Assembly (NCBI RefSeq): GCF_000143415.4
Contig: NW_003314280.1
Location: 2,029,549-2,093,548, forward strand
Length of the DNA stretch: 64,000 nt
DNA from: Selaginella moellendorffii
Taxonomy: Eukaryota > Streptophyta > Lycopodiopsida > Selaginellales > Selaginellaceae
Reading direction: 5' to 3'
This document shows, in pieces, positions 22,591-32,340 of this stretch. The notes beneath the pieces were generated by a model. The model had not been told where the DNA came from. It saw only the letters and a program-made list of their open reading frames with translations, and did not search any database. The position numbers and the translations under genes are program-made. The stretch's first letter is position 1. The number at the start of each line of letters is the position of its first letter.

Positions 22591-23578
22591 TCAGGACGCG
22601 TCCAAGAACTGCCTAGCAAGAGGGTGGCTCGCGTTCTCTAGCTCTCCAGGCGTGACAATCTCCACAATCTGTCCATTCACGAGCAAAAAGACAACGTCGG
22701 CCATCCTCTGGACCTGGTTGATGCTGTGAGAGACGAGCACCAGCGTGAGGCTTTTGTCCTTGCACAGCTTCAGTAGCGAGGCTTCTATATTCTGGGTGGA
22801 CACCGGATCCAAGCTACTCGTTGGCTCGTCCAGCAACAGCACCTATAACGATCAACACCGCATTAGGAAGGACCTCTTCGCCAAGAGCATCACGACTCCT
22901 TACCTCTGGACGATTCGCTAGAGTTCTCGCGAGCGCTACTCGCTGGGACTGGCCGACCGAGAGGCCGTGGACGGGCTTGTCAGCAAACGAGGAATCCAGA
23001 TCGGCTTGCTGGAGTAGAGCAAGCACCTCGCCATCTTCCAGAGTTTTGCCTCGGAGCTTGGGTCCATAGCGAACGTTGTCGCTCACAGTCCCTGGATCAC
23101 AGCTGATGGAACAAGTGAGTGGCCGGAGAGAAACAAATCTAGGTGGCGACTTCCAAGAGAAGAAGGAAAGAACTCCACGAACACGACCGCATTACCTTCG
23201 AAGAGGCAAGGAGTCTGGAAGAGCATTCCCACGCGGCGGCGGAGGGCGATCACGTCGAGCTTGGTCACGTCCTGGCCGTCGAGGAAGATGGTCTGCGCGG
23301 GGGGCTCCCAGAGGCGGTTGAGCGCCCGCAGGAGCGTGGATTTGCCGCTGCCGCTGGGGCCGATGATGCCCACCACGGCGCCGGGGAAGACGTCGAAGGA
23401 GAGGTTAGAGAGGATGGTGTCGCCCGTGTCGGCGCGCCGAGAGAGACGACGCACGCTCAGCTTTGGGTAGGACTTGGTGCTGGGAATGTTGAGGAGATGA
23501 TCCTTGTCTTGCTCTGTCCAATCAGGAAGTAAGAACAAGGAGGGAGGGAAGGAACTGACCTGTGTAATCGTGCGCCAT
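22591..23578 (-). CDS. STAR1: ABC transporter ATPase, STAR1/ABCI17-like
   Basis: Soluble nucleotide-binding subunit of the plant ABCI subfamily. In rice, STAR1 pairs with the membrane protein STAR2 for UDP-glucose export and aluminium tolerance; no STAR2 is in this window. Exons: 23578-23560, 23513-23196, 23091-22904 and 22842-22591. Walker A is GPSGSGKST, the signature is LSVGQSQRVALART, Walker B is VLLLDEPTSSLDP, and the H-loop is VLVSHSINQ. The start is MAHDYT at 23578. A 19-nt first exon joins across a 46-nt intron to EQDKDHLL, which resembles the family's REHLL. The overlapping frame that would begin with a run of Glu has no ATG and is rejected. The nucleotide-binding domain is complete, and the protein is of normal family length (about 260 residues). 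Confidence 0.92.
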
Positions 23579-23949
23579 TCTTCTTCTTCTTCTTCCTCCT
23601 CCTCCAATACCTAAAATCAAAATGCGGGTGGTATCTTTGTGAAGGGGAGAAAGTGCTTGACCGGATTGACCTTTTCTGACCACCATTTTGTGTGATCTAG
23701 TATATTGTTGATACGTATCTTCTTATATGCTCCTATCATAAGCTCCTAAACTTGATAGATTTCACTTAGTACGATGTATAGCTCACTTGAGACCAAATTT
23801 GTGTGAGAATGAAAGTTCCAATTCCGCAGTAAAAACTTGCACAAGACCATTGACGTAACCAATTGCAGTAGCAGCAAACCCAGAATTATCAGCACAAGCT
23901 CCATGTTCCAAAACGCTAGTAGCACTAAGTTCACTCGTTCAAGACGAAA

Positions 23950-24225
23950 CTTTCTAAAATTTGTCGTGGTCGTCGATGAACAACAAAAACATGTTGTCAG
24001 CCATGTACAACCACACTTTCTATACTTGTGGTGGTCGTCGATGAACAACGAAAGCAGATATTGTGTTCTTGTCAGCCATAAACATTCTAAACTTGTGGTG
24101 GTCGTCGATGAACAACGAAAGCAGATATTGTGTTCTTGTCAGCCATAAACATTCTAAACTTGTGGTGGTCGTCGATGAACAACAAAAACATCTATTGTGT
24201 TCTTGTCAGCCATGTACAACCTCCT
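23950..24225. repeat. 67-bp tandem repeat, four copies
   Basis: A unit containing GTGGTGGTCGTCGATGAACA recurs at 23965, 24030, 24097 and 24164. The last three are spaced by 67 bp and nearly identical (CAGCCATAAACATTCTAAAC links units). It lies 90-365 bp upstream of the terpene synthase-like start codon, on the side of its promoter. Confidence 0.9.
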
Positions 24226-24314
24226 CCAAAAACACGGCATGTCACCTTGAGTATAAAGAAGCTGGTCTCGTTTGAGCGGCATATGGTGCTTTGAAGTAAA
24301 TAACGGCTGCCCCC

Positions 24315-25391
24315 ATGAGGAGCTTCAGCAGCTTCCACATCTCCCCAATGAAATGCAAGCCTGCATTGCGAGTCCATCCATTGTGTGACAAGCTCCAGAT
24401 GGAAATGGACCGCTGGTGTGTAGACTTCGCTTCGCCAGAGTCCTCGGACGAGGAGATGAGGTCCTTTGTAGCTCAGAAGCTGCCCTTTCTCTCGTGCATG
24501 CTCTTCCCCACGGTTCTCAACTCAAGGATCCCATGGCTGATCAAGTTCGTATGCTGGTTCACACTGTTCGATTCGCTCGTCGACGACGTCAAGTCCCTGG
24601 GCGCGAATGCCCGAGACGCGTCGGCGTTCGTGGGTAAGTACCTTGAAACCATCCATGGAGCTAAAGGGGCGATGGCGCCGGTGGGAGGCTCGCTCCTCTC
24701 GTGCTTCGCCTTGCTGTGGCAACACTTCCGCGAGGACATGCCGCCGCGGCAGTACTCGCGCCTGGTGCGCCACGTGTTGGGTCTGTTCCAGCAGTCGGCT
24801 TCGCAGTCCCGGCTCCGCCAAGAGGGCGCGGTCCTCACGGCCAGCGAGTTTGTGGCCGGGAAGCGCATGTTTAGCTCGGGGACGACGCTGGTTTTGCTCA
24901 TGGAGTATGGACTGGGGGTGGAGCTCGACGAGGAAGTGCTCGAGCAGTCGGCCATCCGGGAGATTGCGACGACCGCCATCGACCACCTCATCTGCGTCAA
25001 CGACATCCTCTCCTTCCGTGTGGAGTATCTCTCCGGGGACTTCTCCAACCTCCTCTCCTCGATTTGCATGTCCCAGGGCGTCGGATTGCAAGAGGCGGTG
25101 GACCAAACTCTCGAGCTGATGGAGGACTGCAACCGGAGGTTCGTGGAGCTGCACGGCTTGATATCCAGGTCGAGCTACTTCTCCACCGCTGTGGAGGGCT
25201 ACATTGACGGCCTTGGCTACATGATGTCCGGGAACCTTGAGTGGAGCTGGTTGACTGCGCGCTACCATGGTGTGGACTGGGTGGCGCCAAACTTGAAAAT
25301 GCGGCAGGGGGTGATGTACCTTGAAGAACCACCACGTTTTGAGCCAACTATGCCACTAGAAACTTACATTTCTTCTAGTGATTCTTGCTAG
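24315..25391 (+). CDS. Microbial-type terpene synthase-like protein (MTPSL)
   Basis: A single-exon gene of 358 codons. It resembles the microbial terpene synthase-like class described from Selaginella and other nonseed plants, rather than typical plant terpene synthases, which are larger and intron-rich. Such enzymes ionise prenyl diphosphates (FPP or GPP) to volatile terpenes in the cytosol. The aspartate-rich region is LFDSLVDDV (D86, D90, D91), a variant of DDxxD. The NSE-type metal site NDILSFRVE has N229, S233 and E237 intact. GNLEWSWLTARY near the C-terminus matches the conserved Trp/Arg-Tyr region. The N-terminal 12 residues before the second Met are Ser-rich and may be untranslated. 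The flanking genes are intron-rich or unrelated. The product cannot be predicted. Confidence 0.88.
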   Translation: MRSFSSFHISPMKCKPALRVHPLCDKLQMEMDRWCVDFASPESSDEEMRSFVAQKLPFLSCMLFPTVLNSRIPWLIKFVCWFTLFDSLVDDVKSLGANARDASAFVGKYLETIHGAKGAMAPVGGSLLSCFALLWQHFREDMPPRQYSRLVRHVLGLFQQSASQSRLRQEGAVLTASEFVAGKRMFSSGTTLVLLMEYGLGVELDEEVLEQSAIREIATTAIDHLICVNDILSFRVEYLSGDFSNLLSSICMSQGVGLQEAVDQTLELMEDCNRRFVELHGLISRSSYFSTAVEGYIDGLGYMMSGNLEWSWLTARYHGVDWVAPNLKMRQGVMYLEEPPRFEPTMPLETYISSSDSC

Positions 25392-25713
25392 ACAAGGAAT
25401 GCCATGTATATGCATGCAAGGTTATAAACTGTTTATTGTTTTCTTTACTGGTCCTCTTTCCCCTTCTTGTTCGCCATCTTCATTCTTCTCCCAACAATTC
25501 TTGAACGAGATGATTCTTCTCTCCCTAAGTTTGATTTTGAAGCGTGATTAATAATTAAGAAACTTTGTAAAAGGAGATATATTTCTTGGAAGACCTATAG
25601 GAATCCACATTTCAAAGCCAAAAATCAAATGCTGGCCAGCATAAACTCATTAAATAGATTGCTTAGCATATTTGATTTGATTTGTATTCTATTCCGATTA
25701 AAAATCCGATTTG
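25392..25713. other. Intergenic, convergent 3' ends
   Basis: AT-rich spacer between the terpene synthase-like gene and the converging RNase H-domain gene. I see no gene, repeat or RNA here. Confidence 0.6.
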
Positions 25714-27102
25714 CTAGTAGATACAAACACTTGGTTTCAAAGAAGCAAGATGTGGGACAAGGGGTGGCTGCTGCTCTGGAAGAGGAAGAAGAGGAGGGAG
25801 GGAAGGAGTAAACAAAAGAGGATGTGGAGGAGGAAGGGGAAAGGGAAGAAGGGGAGGAAGCAGGGGAGGCCGAGGTGGCCGAAGTGGTGGTGGAGGAGGA
25901 GCAAGAAGAGTACTAGCAGCACCACCACCTGCTGTGCAAACCAGGCCGGGATCCATAGCCAGAGCTCCCGGCTGGGCAACGTTGCTGAGGTTAAACTTAC
26001 ACGAGGAGCCAACCGGCAAGTTGGCACCAATCTTGGCCAGCCGGTCGGCGGCCTCGTTCCCAAATAGCCCAGCGTGCGCTCGCACCTTGAGCAAGTGTAC
26101 GTGCTCAATGTAGCTGCTGCGAGCGACGCTGGTGATGGCGGCCAGCACCTCGCCATGGACGTGCCTGGCGAAGCTCCCCGGTCGCTTCTGGAACTCGGCC
26201 AGGAGCTTGAGCGCCGCCATGCTATCCGTGTAGAGGTAGAGGCGCGAGTAGCCCCAGAAGCTCTGCACAAGCAGCAGCGCCTCGAGGATGGCCAGGAGCT
26301 CCATGGTGAGCGCGCTCTCATCGCCACCCAGCGCGAGCTCGATGATCCTTATCTTGCGACTCCCGTCCATCGCCCATGCATCGTACGAGATCCTGCTGTT
26401 GCCTTGGACGTGCTTGGCCAGGCCGCAGCCGCCGTTGCACCAGACGTAGTAGACTCCATAGCCGGCTTTCACTGCCTCGCCTCCCTCGGGGACGATGAGC
26501 GACCCGTCCGTGAAGACGTTCCACGGCCAGGTCGCCTCGATGTCTTCCTTGCCGTGCTCATGCGTGCAAATCGTGAAAACCGGCCTTGCTTGCTGATCAT
26601 CCGGAGGAGGGTGGATCGTTTCTTCTCCTGGTGGTGTAAGAGCTTCGTTGACGTGCGCATGGGGGACGCCCGCCGGAGGGAAGTGCTGGGGGGTGTCTTT
26701 GTTGTCGCGGACGAACGCCAGGAACGCGTCCAGGCGCTTGGTGTTGGGACTGTTCATTGCCAGGAATGACTCCGGCAACTTTCTCTTGCGAGAGTTCTTC
26801 ACTCGTCCGGCAATGGGAGAAGATGGCTTAGCCGTAGCTAGAGAAGCTGGAGCGTGCTTCGTCATCGCCGAAGGATCTTGAGCAGCGTCGGCGGCTTTTG
26901 GAATGGCACCCTTTTTCGCATTCGTGCTCGTCATCCTCTTTTCCTTCTTTGCCGCCTTTGTAACCACAGCGTGAAGCTGAGAGCCCGACGCCGATCCCTC
27001 CTTCTTTTGCTTGTTCTTCGTCATCTTCTTTTTCTTGGGACCTAGTTTTACCTTGACAGCCACCGTCGCCTCGATCTGGAGCTCCTTGGGCCTCTTCTTC
27101 AT
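25714..27102 (-). CDS. RNase H-domain protein, single exon
   Basis: 462 codons without introns. Residues 1-110 are very Lys-rich with several basic clusters (GPKKKKMTKNKQKK) and look nuclear-targeted. Residues 194-360 form a type I RNase H fold with all catalytic residues visible: D199 in VFTDGS, E268 in TMELLAILEAL, D293 in YTDSMAAL, and H343 and D353 in RAHAGLFGNEAADRLAK. The C-terminal 70 residues are almost only Pro and Leu. There is no reverse transcriptase, integrase or LTR nearby, so this is either a stand-alone RNase H-like gene or a domesticated retroelement domain. RNA-DNA hybrid cleavage is expected from the family; the in vivo role is unknown. It starts 156 bp from the divergent PPR gene. 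Confidence 0.75.
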   Translation of the reverse strand: MKKRPKELQIEATVAVKVKLGPKKKKMTKNKQKKEGSASGSQLHAVVTKAAKKEKRMTSTNAKKGAIPKAADAAQDPSAMTKHAPASLATAKPSSPIAGRVKNSRKRKLPESFLAMNSPNTKRLDAFLAFVRDNKDTPQHFPPAGVPHAHVNEALTPPGEETIHPPPDDQQARPVFTICTHEHGKEDIEATWPWNVFTDGSLIVPEGGEAVKAGYGVYYVWCNGGCGLAKHVQGNSRISYDAWAMDGSRKIRIIELALGGDESALTMELLAILEALLLVQSFWGYSRLYLYTDSMAALKLLAEFQKRPGSFARHVHGEVLAAITSVARSSYIEHVHLLKVRAHAGLFGNEAADRLAKIGANLPVGSSCKFNLSNVAQPGALAMDPGLVCTAGGGAASTLLAPPPPPLRPPRPPLLPPLLPFPLPPPHPLLFTPSLPPLLPLPEQQPPLVPHLASLKPSVCIY

Positions 27103-27258
27103 CCTCTCCTACCTTTCAATGCGATATAGCGATCGTTGTCTTGCAGCGCTGCTCCAGGGAATCACGTAGCTCGCCCGACGAACGCAATCGAAAACCTAGC
27201 CCTCACCTTTACGTTGAACCCAACGTTTTAGGGTTCCTCCCTTTAGCGTCATGAATGT
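27103..27258. promoter_or_regulatory. Short divergent promoter region
   Basis: 156 bp separates the start codons of the RNase H-domain gene (-) and the PPR gene (+). Both promoters and leaders must lie here, so a bidirectional promoter is inferred from position only. Confidence 0.5.
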
Positions 27259-28929
27259 ATGCGGCGGCAGCTTCCTCGATACGATCGCTGCGATGAGCCG
27301 CTGGAGCGATCGGTTCCGCGGCTCGAGAGGCGCGAGATCGCCGCAGACAAGGCCACAATCGTCGCTCTCCTCGCCCGATGCATTCAAAACGACGCGCTGT
27401 GGATGGGTAGGCGAGTCCACGCACAGATTTCCAGGGCCGGCCGCGACGGAGAGGCTTTCATCGGCAATCACCTCGTGGAGATGTATGGCAAGTGCGGCAG
27501 CATTTCTGGAGCGCACGCTGCGTTCGAGGCCATCACGGCGAGAAATCCACACTCCTGGAATATCATGATCTCAGCATATGCCCAGAACGGGCATCTGGAA
27601 GAGGCTCAAGTGTTGTTTGATGAGATGCCGGAAAAGAATGTTATCTCGTGGAACACAATGCTTGCTGCGCATCTAGGGGTCGGGAATCTCGATCGCGCAA
27701 TGGCGGTGTTTCATGCAATGCCCGAAAGAGATTCCATCTCCTGGAACACGCTAATCACTGCATTTGCCGAGGCCGGGCATCTGTCCACGGCGAGGAGCTT
27801 GCTCGCCCAAATGCCCGATCGGAGCGTCTCGTCCTGGAACGCGATGATCACAGGCTACGCTCGCAGCGGCGATGGGAGATCCGCCTTGCAGCTCTTCTCC
27901 GCCATGGATCTCGAGGGCCAGCGCGCGAACATCATAACTCTGGTGGTGGCCATTGGCGCTTGCCAAGATGTAGACGCCACGCTCTCCCTCCACTCGAGCC
28001 TCGCCGCGCCGGGCCTCGACTCGGACGCCATCGTTGCGAGCGCGCTCGTCGCCGCCTATGGAAGACACGGCAGCGTAGAGAACGCCCAGCGTTGCTTCGA
28101 TGGAATCACCCGCAAGGACGTGGTTGCGTGGACGGTGATCCTCACCGCCTACGCTCAAAACGGCCATGCCCGCGAGGCCCTCCGCGTGTTCCAACTCATG
28201 AACCTCGACGGTGCCAAGCCATGCAAGGTGACGCTCTTGGCGATCTTCCACGCCTGCGCCAGCGACGCGTCGGCAGCGCCGTTTGGGAGGACGATCCACT
28301 CGAGCTTGGCCGGGACCGGGATGGATTACGACGTCTCGGTTGGCACCGCGCTGGTGGACATGTACGGGAATGCCGGGAGCCTGGAGGAGGCGCGGTCGGC
28401 CTTCGCCAAGATCGCCAGGAAGAACGTCGTGTCGTGGACTGCGATTATCGCCGCGAATGCCCAGAACGGGCATAGCCGTGAGGCGCTGGAGCTCTTCCGG
28501 GAGATGCTCGTCGAGGGGGTGAAGCTCAACGAGATCACGGTGCTGAGCGCGCTTTCGGCGTGTAGCCGCGCGGGGCTCGTGGAAGACGGCCATAGCCTGT
28601 TCGCTGGAGTGGAATCTGACTACCACTTTTCCAGGAACTTGGAGCACTACCAGTGCGCGATCGATCTTCTGGGGCGAGCCGGTCATGTGGAGCTCGCCGC
28701 GGAGCTGATGAGCAGCATGCCTTTCCAGCCGGGATCGGTGGCGAGCGCGACGCTGGTGGCAGCTTGTCACACTCACGGGAATCTGGAGCAGGGGCTGAGA
28801 GCTGCCACAGGTGGTGGATCATTGATAGCGCCATCACCTGGAGGATCATCCGGACGGGGACCAGGATCATCAGGAGGAGCAGCCGCCGCAGCGGTTTTGA
28901 TCTCAAACATTTACTCCACGAGCTTGTGA
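27259..28929 (+). CDS. Pentatricopeptide repeat protein, PLS-type, degenerate E region
   Basis: Intronless, 556 codons. It has about 12-13 PPR motifs from residue 55 to 490 (for example NIMISAYAQNGHLEEAQVLF and NTLITAFAEAGHLSTARSLL), with alternating lengths typical of the PLS class. Such proteins bind organellar RNA, usually for C-to-U editing, splicing or stability. The C-terminus starts like an E motif (ATLVAACHTHGNLEQGLRAA), is then interrupted by a Gly/Ser/Pro segment, and ends with VLISNIYSTSL, which resembles the normal VLLSNIYA. No E+ or DYW domain follows. The start has a weak leader; an organellar transit peptide is expected but not obvious. The precise motif count needs modelling. 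Confidence 0.85.
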   Translation: MRRQLPRYDRCDEPLERSVPRLERREIAADKATIVALLARCIQNDALWMGRRVHAQISRAGRDGEAFIGNHLVEMYGKCGSISGAHAAFEAITARNPHSWNIMISAYAQNGHLEEAQVLFDEMPEKNVISWNTMLAAHLGVGNLDRAMAVFHAMPERDSISWNTLITAFAEAGHLSTARSLLAQMPDRSVSSWNAMITGYARSGDGRSALQLFSAMDLEGQRANIITLVVAIGACQDVDATLSLHSSLAAPGLDSDAIVASALVAAYGRHGSVENAQRCFDGITRKDVVAWTVILTAYAQNGHAREALRVFQLMNLDGAKPCKVTLLAIFHACASDASAAPFGRTIHSSLAGTGMDYDVSVGTALVDMYGNAGSLEEARSAFAKIARKNVVSWTAIIAANAQNGHSREALELFREMLVEGVKLNEITVLSALSACSRAGLVEDGHSLFAGVESDYHFSRNLEHYQCAIDLLGRAGHVELAAELMSSMPFQPGSVASATLVAACHTHGNLEQGLRAATGGGSLIAPSPGGSSGRGPGSSGGAAAAAVLISNIYSTSL

Positions 28930-29435
28930 GCGAGTGAGCGAGTGACGCATCGCTGCGCTGACCCTGACTCTTTGCGAGTAAATGCGAGTCACGGATGGAG
29001 GAGAGGAGCATTCATCGCGGTGGTTCCGGGACGCGGCTTCATCATCATCTTGTCCAGATCTATAAATCTTCCACAAAAAAATATCCATGCCAAAGTACAC
29101 CACCTTTTTGTCTCTCAACGCTCGCTCGCTCTATCTAGCTATACAGACATTGATTGCTCGAAAACAAAAGAAAGAGAGCAAGGAATTTGACATCACCACC
29201 ACACCACCAGGCAACGATGGTATGGAAGAAAAAAGGAGAGAAAGAAAGAAGAATAACAAAAGCTTGGAGAAAGAAAGAGGAAGAGCTTTCCAGTCGATCG
29301 CTCGATCGATCGATCTTGTTCTTCCCAATTGGGTCCTCTGGCTTCTCCATCCAATCCAAGCACTCACCAGTTCCAATTCCGCTCGCTCAAACCTCGTTTT
29401 TGCTCGATAGAAAACGGGAAAGAAAGCCCAATCCA
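28930..29435. other. Intergenic, convergent 3' ends
   Basis: Spacer between the PPR gene and the aspartic protease gene. It contains a short GATC-rich patch (29296-29313) and A/G-rich tracts. No gene is supported. Confidence 0.55.
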
Positions 29436-30911
29436 TCAATGAGCGACGCATTCTGTGCGTGCGAATCCAATGCGCGCGCTCGCGCGATCAAACTCGACGT
29501 GGTAGCCCTGCTGCATGAGATTCCCCAGCACATTAAACGCGAAGGGCGAGAGCGTGGGCCGGATGGCCAGGCACTTGACATCGTCGGCCACATCCACTAA
29601 GTAGTTACCAGTCGGGAGTTCGAGACTCAGCCCCTGCGCAAAGTCAATGGTGAGACGTGGAAACCCCCCATTGGCGGGGGCTAAGGAAGACGAGGAAGAA
29701 ACGTTATAGCATAGTTCCAGGCCTTGGAAGAAGGTGGCCGAGGATGGAATCCGCGGGAGATGGACGCTGGCGGCGAAGGCACTGACCAGATGGAGGTACG
29801 CGCCCAGCCGGAGATACGTGAGCGTGGAGCCCGAGTCGATGACGGTACCGCCATTGCCCAGCACGTCGATCGCCCACTCGCTGCCCGGCACCGGCAGCAC
29901 GCGGTTGCCCACCCGGATCGCCACCACGCCCACGTAGTAGAAGGTGGGCGCCAGTGGATTGCTCACCAGCGGCGTGTAGGCGAATGCCGCGCGCCTCTCG
30001 GGCCGGCCCAGGAAGAGGAAGCTGGAGCTCCGCCCCCGGCGCCCGCCCTCGAGATCGAGCAGGCAGTAGGAGAACGTCTGCGCAAAGAGCGATCCCGACT
30101 GGGCGGGGAAGGAGAGCTGCCCCTGGCCCAGCCCGATCACGCCGCCGGTGCCCGAGAAGCTGCCGCCCTGGTTGCGCGTGCCACAGCCAAACGCGACGCC
30201 GCGCACCGCCGCGCCGCCCGAGGTGCCGTTGCTGATGGTGGCGGTGTCGCGGGCGAGGAAGCCGGTGGTGGAGGAGCCGTCGGCGTAGTCGTAGGCGTAG
30301 CCGCACGGTACCGGCGCCGCCGGGCTGCACGACGGGCCGTGTCCGCGCGGTGCCGGCACGAGCAGGCACTGTGCCGCGCTGCACGGCACCACGGACAGCG
30401 TGGCCGACTTGCTCGCTACGAACGCTGGCCTCCTCGAGCAGGCCTTCTTGGGGCAGAAGGCCGGCGGCGCCGCGGTGGTGGAGCACTGGAGCCAGATGAG
30501 ATCGCTGCCTGTGTCGGCGATGAGGAGGACCTCCTGTGGCGGCGTTCCAAACGCCATGCTCACCAGGTACTGGCCGAGGCCCAGGAACGCGCCCGACTCC
30601 ATCGGGCTCTCGGCCCAGAAGGAGGTGATGGTGGCGAGCTTGGAGGAGCCGGAGGTGGAAGAAGCTCCTGCTGCTACTCCTCCTCGTCTTCGTCGATCCA
30701 GGAGGTAATGCTGCCTGGCGCTGTCCATGCCGATGATCAGCTGGAGCCTCTGGGCGTCGCTGAGCGTGTCGTTGTAGAGTGGCGACTGCTGCGAGTAGAG
30801 GACGTGGATGAGCTCGAGCTTGGTAGCTCCCGCTCCTCCTGCTAGCATTGAAAGAGTGAGCACCACCAGCGAGAATGCCATCACCAGGAGGAGCGCTCTC
30901 GTCCTGTCCAT
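29436..30911 (-). CDS. Secreted aspartic protease, nepenthesin-like (A1 family)
   Basis: Intronless, 491 codons from ATG 30911 (a GTG two codons upstream is ignored). Residues 1-29 form a signal peptide with core LLLVMAFSLVVLTLSML. The pepsin-like body shows the first catalytic motif ADTGSDLIWLQC (Asp133) and the second VIDSGSTLTYL (Asp359). A Tyr-flap-like segment DYADGSSTTGFLARDT lies after the cysteine-rich nepenthesin-type insert between residues 140 and 210. The C-terminus NVLGNLMQQGYHVEFD is typical. Expected activity is acidic endoproteolysis in the apoplast or vacuole; plant relatives include CDR1-type immune and developmental proteases. All key residues are present. It is convergent with the PPR gene. 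Confidence 0.92.
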   Translation of the reverse strand: MDRTRALLLVMAFSLVVLTLSMLAGGAGATKLELIHVLYSQQSPLYNDTLSDAQRLQLIIGMDSARQHYLLDRRRRGGVAAGASSTSGSSKLATITSFWAESPMESGAFLGLGQYLVSMAFGTPPQEVLLIADTGSDLIWLQCSTTAAPPAFCPKKACSRRPAFVASKSATLSVVPCSAAQCLLVPAPRGHGPSCSPAAPVPCGYAYDYADGSSTTGFLARDTATISNGTSGGAAVRGVAFGCGTRNQGGSFSGTGGVIGLGQGQLSFPAQSGSLFAQTFSYCLLDLEGGRRGRSSSFLFLGRPERRAAFAYTPLVSNPLAPTFYYVGVVAIRVGNRVLPVPGSEWAIDVLGNGGTVIDSGSTLTYLRLGAYLHLVSAFAASVHLPRIPSSATFFQGLELCYNVSSSSSLAPANGGFPRLTIDFAQGLSLELPTGNYLVDVADDVKCLAIRPTLSPFAFNVLGNLMQQGYHVEFDRASARIGFARTECVAH

Positions 30912-31501
30912 GGTCACTCGTCGCCCGCTGCCTCGTCCCTGTTGGGCCTAGCTAGCTCTTCTTCCCGGCCTTGCTCTGGAAAGACGAGAGAAGGATCTTA
31001 TAAGTCATGGAAGATCTCCAGAGCTCTAGCAGAGGGAAGCAGGCGAGCAAGAAAGGAAGCAAGCAAATTGACGCATACAAACAACAAACAACGCTAGCCA
31101 GAGCCAGAGCCGAGCCAAAAGAGCAACGACTTTAAAAACATATATACCACCACAGAGGCATACGGAAGGAGATGTCCTTTGCTGTACTGGCGACAGGTTG
31201 TTCGACTCACACGCCTCGGCGCAAAGTTTTTACTCTCGGCGCTCTCTCGGCGGTGGTCATCGTCGCTTCGCCTGCTTGCAAAAGCTGTGGGCGTTAGAAG
31301 TTAATGGGATCTTGTTGTCAAGCGTCTTTCCAGCCAGCGAAAACGAAGCAGCAGGCAGCATGCAGCGATGAAAATTCAAGAGCAAACTTGGAAACCATCA
31401 GGACGAGACCAGACCAGAAGCAGACCAACTACGACGAGAGGAATTTCCACAAAGTAAATGACAGACTTAATGGGAGCTCGTAGCTGGAATGAATGAAACC
31501 G

Positions 31502-31532
<31 letters not shown>

Positions 31533-32340
31533 GCTCCCACTAAATCTCTCCGAGAGAGGTGGAGGAGGAGGCGGAGCATAATGAGTAAGTCCCGAGTGCC
31601 TCTCTGCTTCAGCAGCGTAAATGTATGGTGCCTGCGCTCACAGAGTGAAAGGAGGAAAAGAAATAAAATCAGGAGGAAGAAGTGAAAGAAATTCCTCACG
31701 GTCTCTTTTCTCCTCTCGAGCCTGCGACTCTGTCACTGCTGTGCGCTGCTGCTGCTGCTGCTTTGGAGAGATTATTGTACGTATAGCGACGCACCGGACA
31801 ATGGGATAGAGTTGGACTCGAGCGAGGCAGGCAGGCAGGCAGGAAGACGGACGGCCTCTCCCACCTAGCTGGCACGACACACGCAAAAGACTGCCGGATT
31901 AGCGAAGAGATAGATATCCGAAGCGGCACTCTCTTTCGCACAAGGGACACCCAGCAGCGCCATGAGTCTGGCTGGCCTGGCCTGGCTTGGCCCTTGTTGG
32001 ACTTGTGCCTGCGCGAAGAAAACAGCAAGCAAAAACATCAAAGCTGCTCTCCAAACGAAACCTCTCAAAAATCAAAGAAAAATAAAATGTCTTGGTTACC
32101 TTTGCAATGCATTGCGGCCCACGAACTCCGTTGTTAATAATGTCACATGCAAGCGCTGTCTTCCACTCTCTTCTTGGTCAGGCATAACAAAGGCTTTTGA
32201 GCGAGAAGCGGCTGGCCGATTAGATTGGCTGGGCAAATCTAAGGCGACAAGAAAGCCTGCTGCAAATGTGTGTTCAACGCATCTGTTAGTGTCATAAAGA
32301 GAAAAATCGCGAGCGAACCTGGTGCTTGGCATGCGCGCCG
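30912..32340. other. Upstream region of the aspartic protease gene; microsatellites
   Basis: No gene is supported. It holds a (TC)n tract at 31501-31526, a short (CTG)n tract near 31747-31761 and a GCAG repeat at 31826-31842. The promoter and leader of the protease gene must lie near its 5' end. Confidence 0.55.
31501..31526. repeat. (TC)n microsatellite
   Basis: Perfect TC dinucleotide run in the upstream region of the aspartic protease gene. Confidence 0.9.

Noticed and set aside
23560-23607. STAR1-like start in a run of nine Glu
   Set aside because: The first codon there is TTG, not ATG. Removing a 46-nt GT-AG intron gives a family-like N-terminus from ATG 23578.
27751-28776. 341-codon minus-strand frame opposite the PPR gene
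   Set aside because: Antisense shadow; the plus strand has regular PPR motifs.
29724-30845. 373-codon plus-strand frame opposite the aspartic protease
   Set aside because: Shadow of a GC-rich exon; Glu/Arg/Ala composition without a domain, while the minus strand has both catalytic Asp motifs.
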